The notes beneath the pieces are model-generated. The model did not search any database, was not told the origin of the DNA, and saw only the letters and a program-made list of their open reading frames with translations. A DNA stretch of 64,000 nucleotides from Candidatus Chryseopegocella kryptomonas (GTDB lineage: Bacteria > Bacteroidota > Ignavibacteria > Kryptoniales > Kryptoniaceae): the NCBI RefSeq assembly GCF_001536065.1, contig NZ_CZVW01000004.1:1-64000 (forward strand). The letters run 5' to 3'. Both the position numbers and the translations under genes were made by a program. Positions 34,984 to 43,346 of this stretch are shown piece by piece; the first letter of the stretch is position 1, and every line of letters starts with the position of its first letter.

Positions 34984-37252
34984 AAAAATCTACATTGAAG
35001 GAATAGTTCAAGGTGTTGGTTTCAGACCGTTTATTTTCAAGCTCGCAAATGAATTTAATCTAAAAGGATACATTTACAATGATACTAACGGAGTTTATAT
35101 TGAAGTTGAAGGCGATGAGATTGCAATTGAAGAATTTATAAAATCAATACCTGAAAAAGCCCCTCCGCTCTCACTTATTGAGAAGATTTTAACAGAGCCA
35201 TCTGAAGTTAAAGGTTATACTGAATTTTTCATAGAGAAAAGCAAAGGTGGGGAAGAAAAATTTGTTTTAATTTCTCCTGATGTATCAACCTGTGAAGATT
35301 GCCTTCGCGAGCTTTTTGATCCGAAAGACAGACGTTTTAGATATCCGTTCATAAATTGCACAAATTGTGGTCCCAGATTTACAATCATAATTGATGTCCC
35401 GTATGATAGAGCAAAAACTACGATGTCTGTTTTTAAAATGTGCGATAAATGTGAAAGCGAATATCACGACCCTTCAAATAGAAGATTTCACGCTCAACCA
35501 AATGCTTGCCCCGCTTGCGGTCCATCGTTAAAACTTCTTGACAACAAATTTAACGAAATAAAATGTGATGATGCGATAAAAGAAACAGCGAAAATTTTGA
35601 AGGATGGTTTCATAGTTGCGATAAAAGGACTTGGTGGTTATCATCTTGCATGTGATGCTTTAAATAATCAAGCGGTTGGAGAATTGAGAAAAAGAAAAAT
35701 GAGAATTGAAAAGCCATTTGCAATTATGATACCTGAAATTGACTGGCTTGATAAAATTTGCGTTTATAATGAAGAAGAATTAAAACTTTTAACATCAATT
35801 CAAAGACCGATCGTCTTAATACGAAAAAAGGAAAACTGTCCAATTGCTGATGAAGTTGCACCAAAAAATGCCTATCTTGGAGTTATGTTGCCATATACAC
35901 CGCTTCATCATCTTTTGATGAAAGAAGTTAACATTCCACTTGTGATGACAAGTGGGAACTTAACAGAAGAACCAATTGCATACAAAGACGATGACGCTTT
36001 TGAAAGATTGAAAAACATCGCTGACTTCTTTCTCATCCACAATCGTGAAATACATATAAGATGTGATGACTCTGTTGCTGTTGTGATCAACAAAAAACCG
36101 ACGATTATAAGGCGATCCCGTGGTTATGTTCCTTATCCAGTTAAAATCCCGTTTGAGACAAAAAAACATATTCTCGCCCTTGGTGGACATTTGAAAAACA
36201 CATTTTGCTTTTTAAAAGGAAGATACGCCTTTTTAAGTCATCACATCGGAGACCTTGAAAACTGGGCAACTTTAAAATCTCTGATTGAAGGCGTTGAACA
36301 TTTCAAAAAACTTTTTGATCTAAATCCCGAAATTGTCGCTTACGATATGCACCCCGAATATCTTTCAACAAAATATGCTCTTGAACTTGACATTCCCGTG
36401 AAAATTCCCGTGCAACATCACCATGCTCACATTGTAAGTTGTATGACAGAGAATAATTTATCTGAGCCAGTTATAGGTGTTGCTTTTGATGGGACAGGTT
36501 TTGGAACGGATGGGAAAATTTGGGGAGGGGAATTTTTGATCGCTGAACCTTCAAAATTTGAAAGAGTCGCACATTTTGAATATATCCCGTTGCCCGGAGG
36601 CGAAGTGGGGATAAAAGAACCGTGGAGAATGGCTGTGTCATACCTTTATAATACATTCGGCAATGATTTTATCAATCTTGAAATTCCATTTGTTAAGAAG
36701 TTAATTCAAACCGAAAGCAATAAACTCAAAATCCTTTTGAAGATGATTCAAAAAGGGGTTAATTCACCGCTTACATCTGCAGTTGGAAGATTGTTTGACG
36801 CTGTTTCTGCAATCTGCGATGTTAGATTAAAAGTAAATTACGAAGCGCAAGCAGCGATGGAATTTCAAATGCTAGCTGACGAAAACGAAGTTGATTCTTA
36901 TAACTTTGAGATCATTGATGATAAAAAACCTTGGGTGATAACTTTTAAATCTGGAATAAAAGAAATAGCCGAAGACATTTTAAAGGGTGTCTCGGTTCAG
37001 AAAATTTCGGGAAAGTTTCACAACACGATCGCAGACATAATTTTCTCCGTTTCAGAAAAGATAAAGGAAGAGACAAAGATAAATAAAGTTGTGTTAAGTG
37101 GTGGCGTCTTTCAGAATTCTCTTCTAACAGAGAAGACAACTTCAAAACTTATAAAAGCAGGTTTTGAAGTTTACACTCACTCAAAAGTTCCCCCAAATGA
37201 TGGCGGTTTATCACTCGGTCAAGCGGTGGTTGCGCTGTTCAATGTGATTTAA
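34970..37252 (+). CDS. hypF: Carbamoyltransferase HypF
   Basis: HypF makes the carbamoyl adenylate used to build the cyanide ligands of [NiFe]-hydrogenase. The 760-residue protein has the complete domain order: acylphosphatase (about 5-90, GIVQGVGFRPF), two zinc-finger-like CxxC repeats (about 105-185), a YrdC-like domain (about 200-385, KGLGGYHLACDA) and a Kae1-like domain (about 400-755). The Kae1 part has the metal site VQHHHAHIVSC and GVAFDGTGFG. HypC, HypD and HypE must be encoded elsewhere. The end overlaps the convergent cytochrome gene by 14 bp. Confidence 0.96.
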   Translation: MLKAKKIYIEGIVQGVGFRPFIFKLANEFNLKGYIYNDTNGVYIEVEGDEIAIEEFIKSIPEKAPPLSLIEKILTEPSEVKGYTEFFIEKSKGGEEKFVLISPDVSTCEDCLRELFDPKDRRFRYPFINCTNCGPRFTIIIDVPYDRAKTTMSVFKMCDKCESEYHDPSNRRFHAQPNACPACGPSLKLLDNKFNEIKCDDAIKETAKILKDGFIVAIKGLGGYHLACDALNNQAVGELRKRKMRIEKPFAIMIPEIDWLDKICVYNEEELKLLTSIQRPIVLIRKKENCPIADEVAPKNAYLGVMLPYTPLHHLLMKEVNIPLVMTSGNLTEEPIAYKDDDAFERLKNIADFFLIHNREIHIRCDDSVAVVINKKPTIIRRSRGYVPYPVKIPFETKKHILALGGHLKNTFCFLKGRYAFLSHHIGDLENWATLKSLIEGVEHFKKLFDLNPEIVAYDMHPEYLSTKYALELDIPVKIPVQHHHAHIVSCMTENNLSEPVIGVAFDGTGFGTDGKIWGGEFLIAEPSKFERVAHFEYIPLPGGEVGIKEPWRMAVSYLYNTFGNDFINLEIPFVKKLIQTESNKLKILLKMIQKGVNSPLTSAVGRLFDAVSAICDVRLKVNYEAQAAMEFQMLADENEVDSYNFEIIDDKKPWVITFKSGIKEIAEDILKGVSVQKISGKFHNTIADIIFSVSEKIKEETKINKVVLSGGVFQNSLLTEKTTSKLIKAGFEVYTHSKVPPNDGGLSLGQAVVALFNVI

Positions 37253-38003
37253 CCTCTCCCCTTAACCATTTTATATACGAGATAATGTGCTCAATCTCAT
37301 CTTCCGTCAAAATCTCTTTATAAGCTGGCATTTTTATAATTTGCTTTTGAATGAAAATTTTTGCAATCGGGTGATTCTTCAATCGTTTTATATTTCCCTC
37401 AAGTATCCACTCTCTGAGCTCGCTTTCATCTTTGACAAGTTCTTTAAAATCTTTTCCATCCCATCCGGGGATATAACCTTTAAATGAATTTTTGTTTGGC
37501 ATTCCACCCATTCCATAAGGACCGTGGCATCCAAAGCATCCGGAATTTTTAGCAATCTTGTGGCCAATTTTTGCACTATCATTGTCAATCTCAATTAAAC
37601 CCATAACCGCTTTTAGATAGACAATCAAATAATTCAACTCTTTTTCAGGTATAATTCCTTTATAAGCAGGCATTTTTATAACTCCGCCGTGGTCTATGTT
37701 TTTTAATCTTTCCGGCTTCCCATAAAGTATCCATTCTCTCAATTCATCTTCGTTCAAAATGAACATCATTGCAGTTTCACCCTGCCACGCTGGGGTTTCA
37801 TCGTAGCGATAAGTTGGATTTTTTATCTTCCCCTGCCCTTCAAATCCGTGACAATTGAAACAACCATATTTATAAGCGATTTCCCTCCCTTTCCAAGCTG
37901 GTGAATAACTTGGCATTCTTAACGAATAAAAGAGCAAGATTGAGAGAATTACTGAGGATAATATGATTGAAAAAATTAACCAGAAGGTGTTGCCTTGCTT
38001 CAT
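37239..38003 (-). CDS. Diheme c-type cytochrome, membrane-anchored
   Basis: This 254-residue electron carrier has an N-terminal membrane helix (about 9-30) that anchors it to the periplasmic face. Two tandem cytochrome c domains follow. The heme-binding motifs are CFNCH (about 48-52) and CFGCH (about 155-159), and each domain ends with a likely axial Met in a KMPAYK sequence. The duplicated layout, including ELREWIL before each Met, shows an internal duplication. The partner oxidase or reductase is unknown. The upstream gene on the same strand encodes a Cys-rich secreted protein. Confidence 0.88.
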   Translation of the reverse strand: MKQGNTFWLIFSIILSSVILSILLFYSLRMPSYSPAWKGREIAYKYGCFNCHGFEGQGKIKNPTYRYDETPAWQGETAMMFILNEDELREWILYGKPERLKNIDHGGVIKMPAYKGIIPEKELNYLIVYLKAVMGLIEIDNDSAKIGHKIAKNSGCFGCHGPYGMGGMPNKNSFKGYIPGWDGKDFKELVKDESELREWILEGNIKRLKNHPIAKIFIQKQIIKMPAYKEILTEDEIEHIISYIKWLRGEVKSH

Positions 38004-38032
38004 AAGGCGGGCTCTAATGTATTTTTTTACGG

Positions 38033-38054
38033 GGGCGGGTTTTAAAACCCGCCC
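38033..38054 (-). terminator. Palindromic hairpin between Cys-rich protein and cytochrome genes
   Basis: A perfect 22-bp palindrome (GGGCGGGTTTT paired with AAAACCCGCCC) starts about 10 bp past the stop of the gene at 38065. It probably terminates or attenuates read-through into the cytochrome gene. No U-run follows on the minus strand. Confidence 0.6.
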
Positions 38055-38064
38055 TTCATTTCTA

Positions 38065-38457
38065 TCATTTCACCGGCTCAACTGACTCAATTACAACGCC
38101 GGGCAAACCACCTCTTTGATAGAATGCACCTGTAATTGTCACCCTTTCCGCAGCAAATTCTTTTAATTTTTCATATGGTTCTGGTTTTGCGTGGTCTTCA
38201 ACGACAAGATAAACCTTGCCATCATCTGTTAAAATTCCTATCGGCTCACCGCCTTTGATACACATAACAGCACATCTTTTATGTTCAGCGCCTTTTTTCT
38301 CACCAGCAACATAACAGGCAAGATCAAGAACTTCACCCTTTAAAGTCACTTTCTTTGCAGAGGTGGTTTTTGAATCCATCTTGCCCTGAGGAATGGCGGT
38401 TGAAATAGAGAAAATTAACAAAAGCCCCAAAACCGCAAAAAATTTTATTGCCCGCAT
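38065..38457 (-). CDS. Secreted Cys-rich beta-fold protein of unknown function
   Basis: The 130-residue protein has a signal peptide (about 1-24). The mature part looks like a small beta barrel: VTLKGEVLDLACYVAG, a Cys/His motif (GAEHKRCAVMCIKGGEPIGIL), then VYLVVEDH and a closing RVTITGAFYQRGG. The pattern C...H-x2-C-x3-C suggests metal or heme contact, or a disulfide. I know such proteins only as conserved hypotheticals in FCB and acidobacterial genomes. Its place beside a diheme cytochrome suggests a periplasmic redox role. Confidence 0.75.
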   Translation of the reverse strand: MRAIKFFAVLGLLLIFSISTAIPQGKMDSKTTSAKKVTLKGEVLDLACYVAGEKKGAEHKRCAVMCIKGGEPIGILTDDGKVYLVVEDHAKPEPYEKLKEFAAERVTITGAFYQRGGLPGVVIESVEPVK

Positions 38458-38503
38458 CGTAGCACTCCGTTTTTGGTTTTAAAAGAAGTTCAAAATTTAT
38501 AAC

Positions 38504-38526
38504 AAACCTTTAACTAAATAAGGTTT
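38504..38526. repeat. Small inverted repeat in divergent intergenic region
   Basis: AAACCTT and AAGGTTT form a 7-bp perfect stem around a 9-nt AT loop, about 50 bp upstream of the Cys-rich protein gene. It may be an operator or a weak hairpin. The remaining 38458-38689 region shows nothing else except the TTGACA/TGGCAC boxes noted below. Confidence 0.3.
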
Positions 38527-38628
38527 CTTTTGATACTGTCTGATTTTATTCACCCCCTTCAAACACTTGCATAATATTAGCCAACAATTCCCAAGAAAAA
38601 CATTTAAAATTTTCAAAATTATCAACTC

Positions 38629-38657
38629 TTGACAATGGCACAGTTTTAGAGTTCAAA
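38629..38657 (+). promoter_or_regulatory. Possible promoter for the chemotaxis operon
   Basis: A perfect TTGACA (38629-38634) lies 56 bp before the first gene's ATG, but the 17-bp-distant box is only TTCAAA. A TGGCAC box (38636-38641), as at sigma54 -24 sites, overlaps it; the matching -12 GC is GA. Which factor reads this region is open. Confidence 0.3.
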
Positions 38658-38689
38658 ATCTGGTGTAAAAGAACATAAAAACTCAAAAA

Positions 38690-39086
38690 ATGCAAAAAAA
38701 TTATCCTTCTGGTTGATGATGATGAGCTCGTGCGTGTGACATTGAAAGAATTTCTAACGATACTTGGATTGCAGGTGATTGAAGCAAGGAATGGAAGGGA
38801 AGGAATTGAGAAAGCAATTGAAACTGAATTTCACATTTTAATTGCTGATTACAAGATGCCTGATATGACGGGAATTGAAATGATAAGAGAAATTCAAAAA
38901 TTTAAGCGTGATTTTAAAATTTTGATTTTGACTGGTTATGCGGATGAGATAACAAAAGACATGATTGAAGAGCTCGGGATAGTTTCCGTTTTACAAAAGC
39001 CCATTGATCTTGCGCTTCTTGAAAAAATCATAACTCAACTTCTTGCAAATCCAAAAAATAAAAATAATTGGGAGGGTAAAAAATGA
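38690..39086 (+). CDS. Stand-alone receiver domain protein (apparent +1 frameshift at A7 near start)
   Basis: This is a single-domain CheY-like receiver that opens the chemotaxis operon. The acidic pocket VDDDE, phospho-acceptor Asp in LIADYKMPDMTG, the ILTGYAD strand and the LQKPI lysine are all present. The only upstream ATG (38690) is out of frame with this domain. Reading ATG-CAA-AAA with six instead of seven A's (run at 38694-38700) gives MQKIILLVDDDE and a 131-residue protein. In the literal sequence the in-frame options are an ATT at 38700 or a GTG at 38730 that would delete the acidic pocket. Slippage, a phase switch, or an assembly error could explain it. Confidence 0.75.
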
Positions 39087-39610
39087 AGAAAGCGATTATC
39101 TTACTCGCTTTATTTTTGTTTAATTTCGTTGCCCTTTCACAGCGAGCAACTCCACTTCAATATCTTTACATGATGAAATCATTTAAACCGACGACGCAAA
39201 AAGTCGGGATACTTTGCGAACTTGATAAAAATCCAGGCATTGTGGATAAGTTGCAACGCTCGGCTTTTTCAGCTGGGATTAAAATTTTCATAGCGGATGT
39301 CAAAGAGTTGAAAGATGTTTCGCAAAAATTTGCAGAACTTATGAAAAATGGAGTTGACTTCATCTGGATTATTGATGAAAAAGATGTTTCAGCACATCCA
39401 ATCGCCCGAGAATATATATTCAAAAATTCACTTCTTAACAAAATCCCTGTTGCAGTTCCCGATCCTGAACTTGTAAAAGAAGGTGGTCTTTTCTCACTTG
39501 AGGTTTCAGGTGAAGAAATAAAAGTTTTCGTCAATAACAAAATCGCAAACGCATTACAAATAAACATACCAGAAAACTATAAGGAGAGGGTGCAATATGT
39601 GGCTAATTGA
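39083..39610 (+). CDS. Periplasmic ABC substrate-binding-like protein (half-length)
   Basis: The 175-residue protein has a signal peptide (about 1-20) and one Rossmann-like lobe resembling ABC_sub_bind (PF04392-type) proteins: [55 protein letters not shown] and a final [13 protein letters not shown]. Full family members are about twice as long, so this is a shortened form. It overlaps the receiver stop by 4 bp and the MCP start by 14 bp. It is probably a periplasmic ligand-sensing partner of that MCP rather than a transporter part; no permease gene is present. Confidence 0.72.
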   Translation: MKKAIILLALFLFNFVALSQRATPLQYLYMMKSFKPTTQKVGILCELDKNPGIVDKLQRSAFSAGIKIFIADVKELKDVSQKFAELMKNGVDFIWIIDEKDVSAHPIAREYIFKNSLLNKIPVAVPDPELVKEGGLFSLEVSGEEIKVFVNNKIANALQINIPENYKERVQYVAN

Positions 39611-41465
39611 AAAATTCAACAATCTCAAATGGAAATATAAAACATTCATTGGAATTGAATTCATCGTTGTCGGGACGGCAATAGTTGTATCGTTAATTTA
39701 TTCAATGATTCTCGGGAGAGAGATTGAAAGACAGTTTATAAAAAGGGCAGAGGCAACTGTAAAACAATTCTCACAAGCATCTATCTTCGGGATACTTTTA
39801 CAAGATGAAAATCAACTCAAACAAACGATTGAAAATTTCTACACTGAAAATTTCACAAAGTATATCGCCGTTTATAGCAAAGATGGTAAAATTCTGGCGC
39901 AGAAAAATTTTGACATCATCTCTGGTGAAATGAAGAAAATTGAAAATTTCAAAGGGGATATAAATTATTCCGAACTCTCAATAGACAAAGAACCAGTGCT
40001 TGATGTTCAAGCGAAAGTTTATCGTGGTGATGAATTTGTCGGATATGTGAGATTTGGTTTGTTGAAAGGAGAATTAAAGCAAACTCTTTCAAAAGCACAT
40101 TTTATAAATTTTGGTTTTATCGTTTTCGCAATTTTGCTCGGTCTTGTCTTCGGATATATCGTGTTAAAATTGTTTGTCAATCCAGTTGAAAGAATTCGTT
40201 ATGCATCCGAACTCGTTGCGCAAGGAGATGTGAATGTAAGCATTGAAGATTGCAAGGATAGAAAAGATGAGATTGGGATACTTGTCAGGTCTTTCAACAA
40301 AATGGTTGAGAACATAAGAAATTCAATTGAAACGATAACATCGCAGAGAGAACTTGCGGAAAAATTAAGAATTGAAGCGGAGGAGGCGAAAAAAGTTATT
40401 CAAGAGCAGAAAAAGGCACTTGAAGTTAAACTTCAAAAAATTTTTGATGTGATTGAATCAGTTTCAAATGGTGATTTGACAAAAGAGATAACGATAGATG
40501 GCGATGATGAGATCAGTGTGCTTGCTGGAAGATTAAACAAGATGATTTCTGATTTGAAATTTTTGATCAAAGAGATAATTGACACAAGCAATGCTGTTGC
40601 AAATTCAAGTTCTCAAATTAGCACTTCAACAGAGGAGATGTCAACCGCAGTTCAGGATCAAGCAAGGCAGATTGCAGAGATAGTTTCAGCGATAGAGGAA
40701 ATGTCAAGAACGATAGTTGAAAACGCCAATCAAGCCGAAAGAGCCGAAGAACTTGCTCGTGCAAATAGTTCATTTGCGGAAGAAGGAAGCAAGGCGGTTA
40801 TCTCAACGATTGAACAAATGCATCGGCTTGCGGAGGTTGTCAGAAATTCAGCTCAAAGCGTTCAAGTTCTCGGGAAAAGCAGTAATCAAATAGGTGAAAT
40901 AATTGATGTGATTGAAGATATCGCCGATCAAACAAATTTGCTGGCTTTAAATGCAGCAATTGAAGCAGCAAGAGCAGGGGAGCAAGGGCGTGGCTTTGCT
41001 GTTGTGGCAGATGAAGTAAGAAAACTCGCGGAAAGAACGATGAAAGCAACGAAAGAAATAAGCAAAATGATAAAACAAATACAAAACGATACGAACGAAG
41101 TTGTGAAAATTATGGAATCAGGTGTTAAAGTTGCGGAAACGGGAATTCAACTTGCCGATAATGCAAATCTCGCTTTGAAGCAAATAGTCAAAAACGCAGG
41201 CGATGTATCGCAGTTGATCTCGGAAATATCAAGGGCAAATAGAGAACAATCAAGGGTAAGTGAAGATATAAGCAAGGCAGTTGAATCAATAAGCTCAATC
41301 GCAGAGCAGACATCCGCAGGCGTTCATCAAATAGCAAAAGCAGTTGAAGATTTAAGCAAGCTAACAGAAAGATTAAGACAAATGGTTATGCGTTTCAACA
41401 TAGGTCAAGGAATTGGAAGAGAAAGTTATGAGAAATTTGTCAGGATCGGTGGAAATGGCGTTTAA
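39597..41465 (+). CDS. Methyl-accepting chemotaxis protein
   Basis: This 622-residue chemoreceptor has a first membrane helix (about 15-38) and a periplasmic sensor of about 120 residues, possibly a single Cache/PAS-like fold. A second helix (about 165-190), a HAMP domain (about 190-245) and a second HAMP-like segment (about 285-335) follow, then the signalling coiled coil. The hairpin tip has the conserved [28 protein letters not shown] block. No C-terminal CheR-tethering pentapeptide is seen. A strong SD (AAGGAGAGGG) lies before the ATG. Confidence 0.95.
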   Translation: MWLIEKFNNLKWKYKTFIGIEFIVVGTAIVVSLIYSMILGREIERQFIKRAEATVKQFSQASIFGILLQDENQLKQTIENFYTENFTKYIAVYSKDGKILAQKNFDIISGEMKKIENFKGDINYSELSIDKEPVLDVQAKVYRGDEFVGYVRFGLLKGELKQTLSKAHFINFGFIVFAILLGLVFGYIVLKLFVNPVERIRYASELVAQGDVNVSIEDCKDRKDEIGILVRSFNKMVENIRNSIETITSQRELAEKLRIEAEEAKKVIQEQKKALEVKLQKIFDVIESVSNGDLTKEITIDGDDEISVLAGRLNKMISDLKFLIKEIIDTSNAVANSSSQISTSTEEMSTAVQDQARQIAEIVSAIEEMSRTIVENANQAERAEELARANSSFAEEGSKAVISTIEQMHRLAEVVRNSAQSVQVLGKSSNQIGEIIDVIEDIADQTNLLALNAAIEAARAGEQGRGFAVVADEVRKLAERTMKATKEISKMIKQIQNDTNEVVKIMESGVKVAETGIQLADNANLALKQIVKNAGDVSQLISEISRANREQSRVSEDISKAVESISSIAEQTSAGVHQIAKAVEDLSKLTERLRQMVMRFNIGQGIGRESYEKFVRIGGNGV

Positions 41466-41514
41466 AGAGACAGCGAATTTTTTCCGAAAATATAATAAGA
41501 AGTTTTCAAAATAA

Positions 41515-42027
41515 ATGGAGAAGGAAAAAATGAATCTTCAAGATGTCGTAAATACCGAAAATTATGCGGAGATGCTTCAGCTTGTAAGTTTTAAGATAGG
41601 TAGTGAAGAATTTGGCGTTGATATACTCAAAGTTCAAGAGATAAATCGTCTTGTCCAAATAACGCAAGTGCCAAATGCACCGAGTTTCATTGAGGGTGTG
41701 ATGAATTTAAGGGGCAAGGTTGTTCCAATAGTAAATTTGAGAAAAAGGTTTGGGCTTTCGCTGAAAGAGTATGACAAAAATACAAGGATAATAGTTGTTG
41801 ATTTAAACGGGAAAACGGTTGGATTTATAGTTGATAGCGTGAGCGAAGTTTTAAGGGTTTCAAAAAATGTTGTTGAACCACCACCAGAACTTGTATCAGG
41901 AATTGACAGTGAATATATAACTGGGATTGCAAAGCTTGAGGATCGTCTTTTAATACTTCTTGACCTTGAAAAAATTTTAACAGTTGAAGAGAAGCAAACA
42001 TTAAAAGAATCGTTTCAAGCACAATGA
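41515..42027 (+). CDS. cheW: Chemotaxis coupling protein CheW
   Basis: CheW links the receptor tip to CheA. The protein is a single CheW/SH3-like domain: LQLVSFKIGSEEFGVDILKVQEI, ITQVPNAPSFIEGVMNLRGKVVPIVNLRKRFG and a late DRLLILLDLEKIL. Two starts are possible: ATG 41515 (170 residues) or ATG 41530, the latter preceded by GGAGAAGG at ideal SD distance. The stop TGA overlaps the fapA ATG by 4 bp. Confidence 0.95.
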   Translation: MEKEKMNLQDVVNTENYAEMLQLVSFKIGSEEFGVDILKVQEINRLVQITQVPNAPSFIEGVMNLRGKVVPIVNLRKRFGLSLKEYDKNTRIIVVDLNGKTVGFIVDSVSEVLRVSKNVVEPPPELVSGIDSEYITGIAKLEDRLLILLDLEKILTVEEKQTLKESFQAQ

Positions 42028-43346
42028 AGGTCAAAATTTCGCCAGACAAACTCAAAGCTTTTTTAATCATTGAATCAAAAGACGAGTTGAAAGAAAAATG
42101 CGTTGATGACATCGTGAGGTTTTTAAATTCAAATAGCGTGGTTCAGGGAATCAAACTTGATGAGATTGAAAAGATAATTCAAAATCCAGAGGAAGGTGAA
42201 TTTTTAATTGCAGAGGGAAATCCGCCTGTTGATGGTAAAGATGGCTACATATCTTTTGAATTTGACATGAGCAAAAAAACATTGATACGAAATGTTAAAG
42301 CAGGAGAAAGAATTGCAACAATTTATCCTCCAACATCAGGAGTTGATGGAATTGCTGTAACGGGTGAAACTTTAAAAGCAAAAGCGGGCAAACCAGCAAA
42401 CAGCATTTATCTTGGTGAAAATGTCACTTTTTCAGAATCTGATAAAACTATAATTGCAACAGCCGACGGAAACCTTCATTTAAATGAAGATGGAACAATT
42501 GAAGTTACGCCCGTCTTGAAAATCAACGGAAACATTGATGTAACTTTTGGCGAGGTTAATTTCATTGGAAGTTTAATTGTAAACGGAGATATAAAATCAG
42601 GTGCAAAAGTTAAAGTTGGGAAAAATCTTGAAGTTTATGGAAACATTGAAGATGCAGATGTTGAAGTAAAGGGAAATGCTTTAATTGGGGGTGGATTCAT
42701 TGGCTACGGTCGGGGTAAACTTTATGTCCACGGCGATGTATCGTTAAGATACATAACAAATCAAAATCTGGTTGCGGATGGAAATGTCGTGATAAAGCGT
42801 GAAGCAGTTAACGCAAACATTTTATGTGGTGGGAAATTAATCGCAAAAGATGCAGTGATAATTGGCGGAACAATAATGACAAAAGGAGAAATAGAAGTTA
42901 AAACAATTGGCGGTGCTGAATATTCAAGAACTGTCATAATCATCGGAAGAAGAGATGCTCAAGTTGAAAAAATCAAAAAAATTACCGCCGAAATCCGTCG
43001 GCTTGAAGCATATCTTGAAGGTGTAAAATCGGAAATTTACGCACTTGCGAGATTGAAAATTGACTGGGGCGAACTACCAGAGGAACAAGAAAAACAACTT
43101 CAAAACCTTATGAAATGGAGAGATGAAATTCCAAAACGACTTCAACAACTTGAAAATATGAAGAAAAACATACTTGAAGATATGAGAAAAGCAGGCAAAG
43201 CAAGGTTGATTGTTTACGGGACGATTTACAAAAACACTTATCTTGAAATTAACGGTGCGAAAGAAGAAATAAGTTTTGATATGAAAAATTCAATTTTTGA
43301 AGAAGACATGGGGATAATTGTAAGAACAAAAATTCAAGAAACATGA
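42024..43346 (+). CDS. FapA/DUF342 beta-helix protein
   Basis: The 440-residue protein belongs to the DUF342 family (FapA, 'flagellar assembly protein A'). It has an alpha/beta N-terminal domain (about 1-150; KAGERIATIYPPTSGVDG is a family hallmark). A right-handed beta-helix follows (about 160-310) with repeated GNI/GDI/GKL rungs, and a coiled coil (about 315-400) with a final beta domain. Family members are known next to chemotaxis and flagellar genes, but the molecular role is unclear. It is translationally coupled to cheW upstream and the HEAT gene downstream (4-bp overlaps). Confidence 0.88.
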   Translation: MKVKISPDKLKAFLIIESKDELKEKCVDDIVRFLNSNSVVQGIKLDEIEKIIQNPEEGEFLIAEGNPPVDGKDGYISFEFDMSKKTLIRNVKAGERIATIYPPTSGVDGIAVTGETLKAKAGKPANSIYLGENVTFSESDKTIIATADGNLHLNEDGTIEVTPVLKINGNIDVTFGEVNFIGSLIVNGDIKSGAKVKVGKNLEVYGNIEDADVEVKGNALIGGGFIGYGRGKLYVHGDVSLRYITNQNLVADGNVVIKREAVNANILCGGKLIAKDAVIIGGTIMTKGEIEVKTIGGAEYSRTVIIIGRRDAQVEKIKKITAEIRRLEAYLEGVKSEIYALARLKIDWGELPEEQEKQLQNLMKWRDEIPKRLQQLENMKKNILEDMRKAGKARLIVYGTIYKNTYLEINGAKEEISFDMKNSIFEEDMGIIVRTKIQET

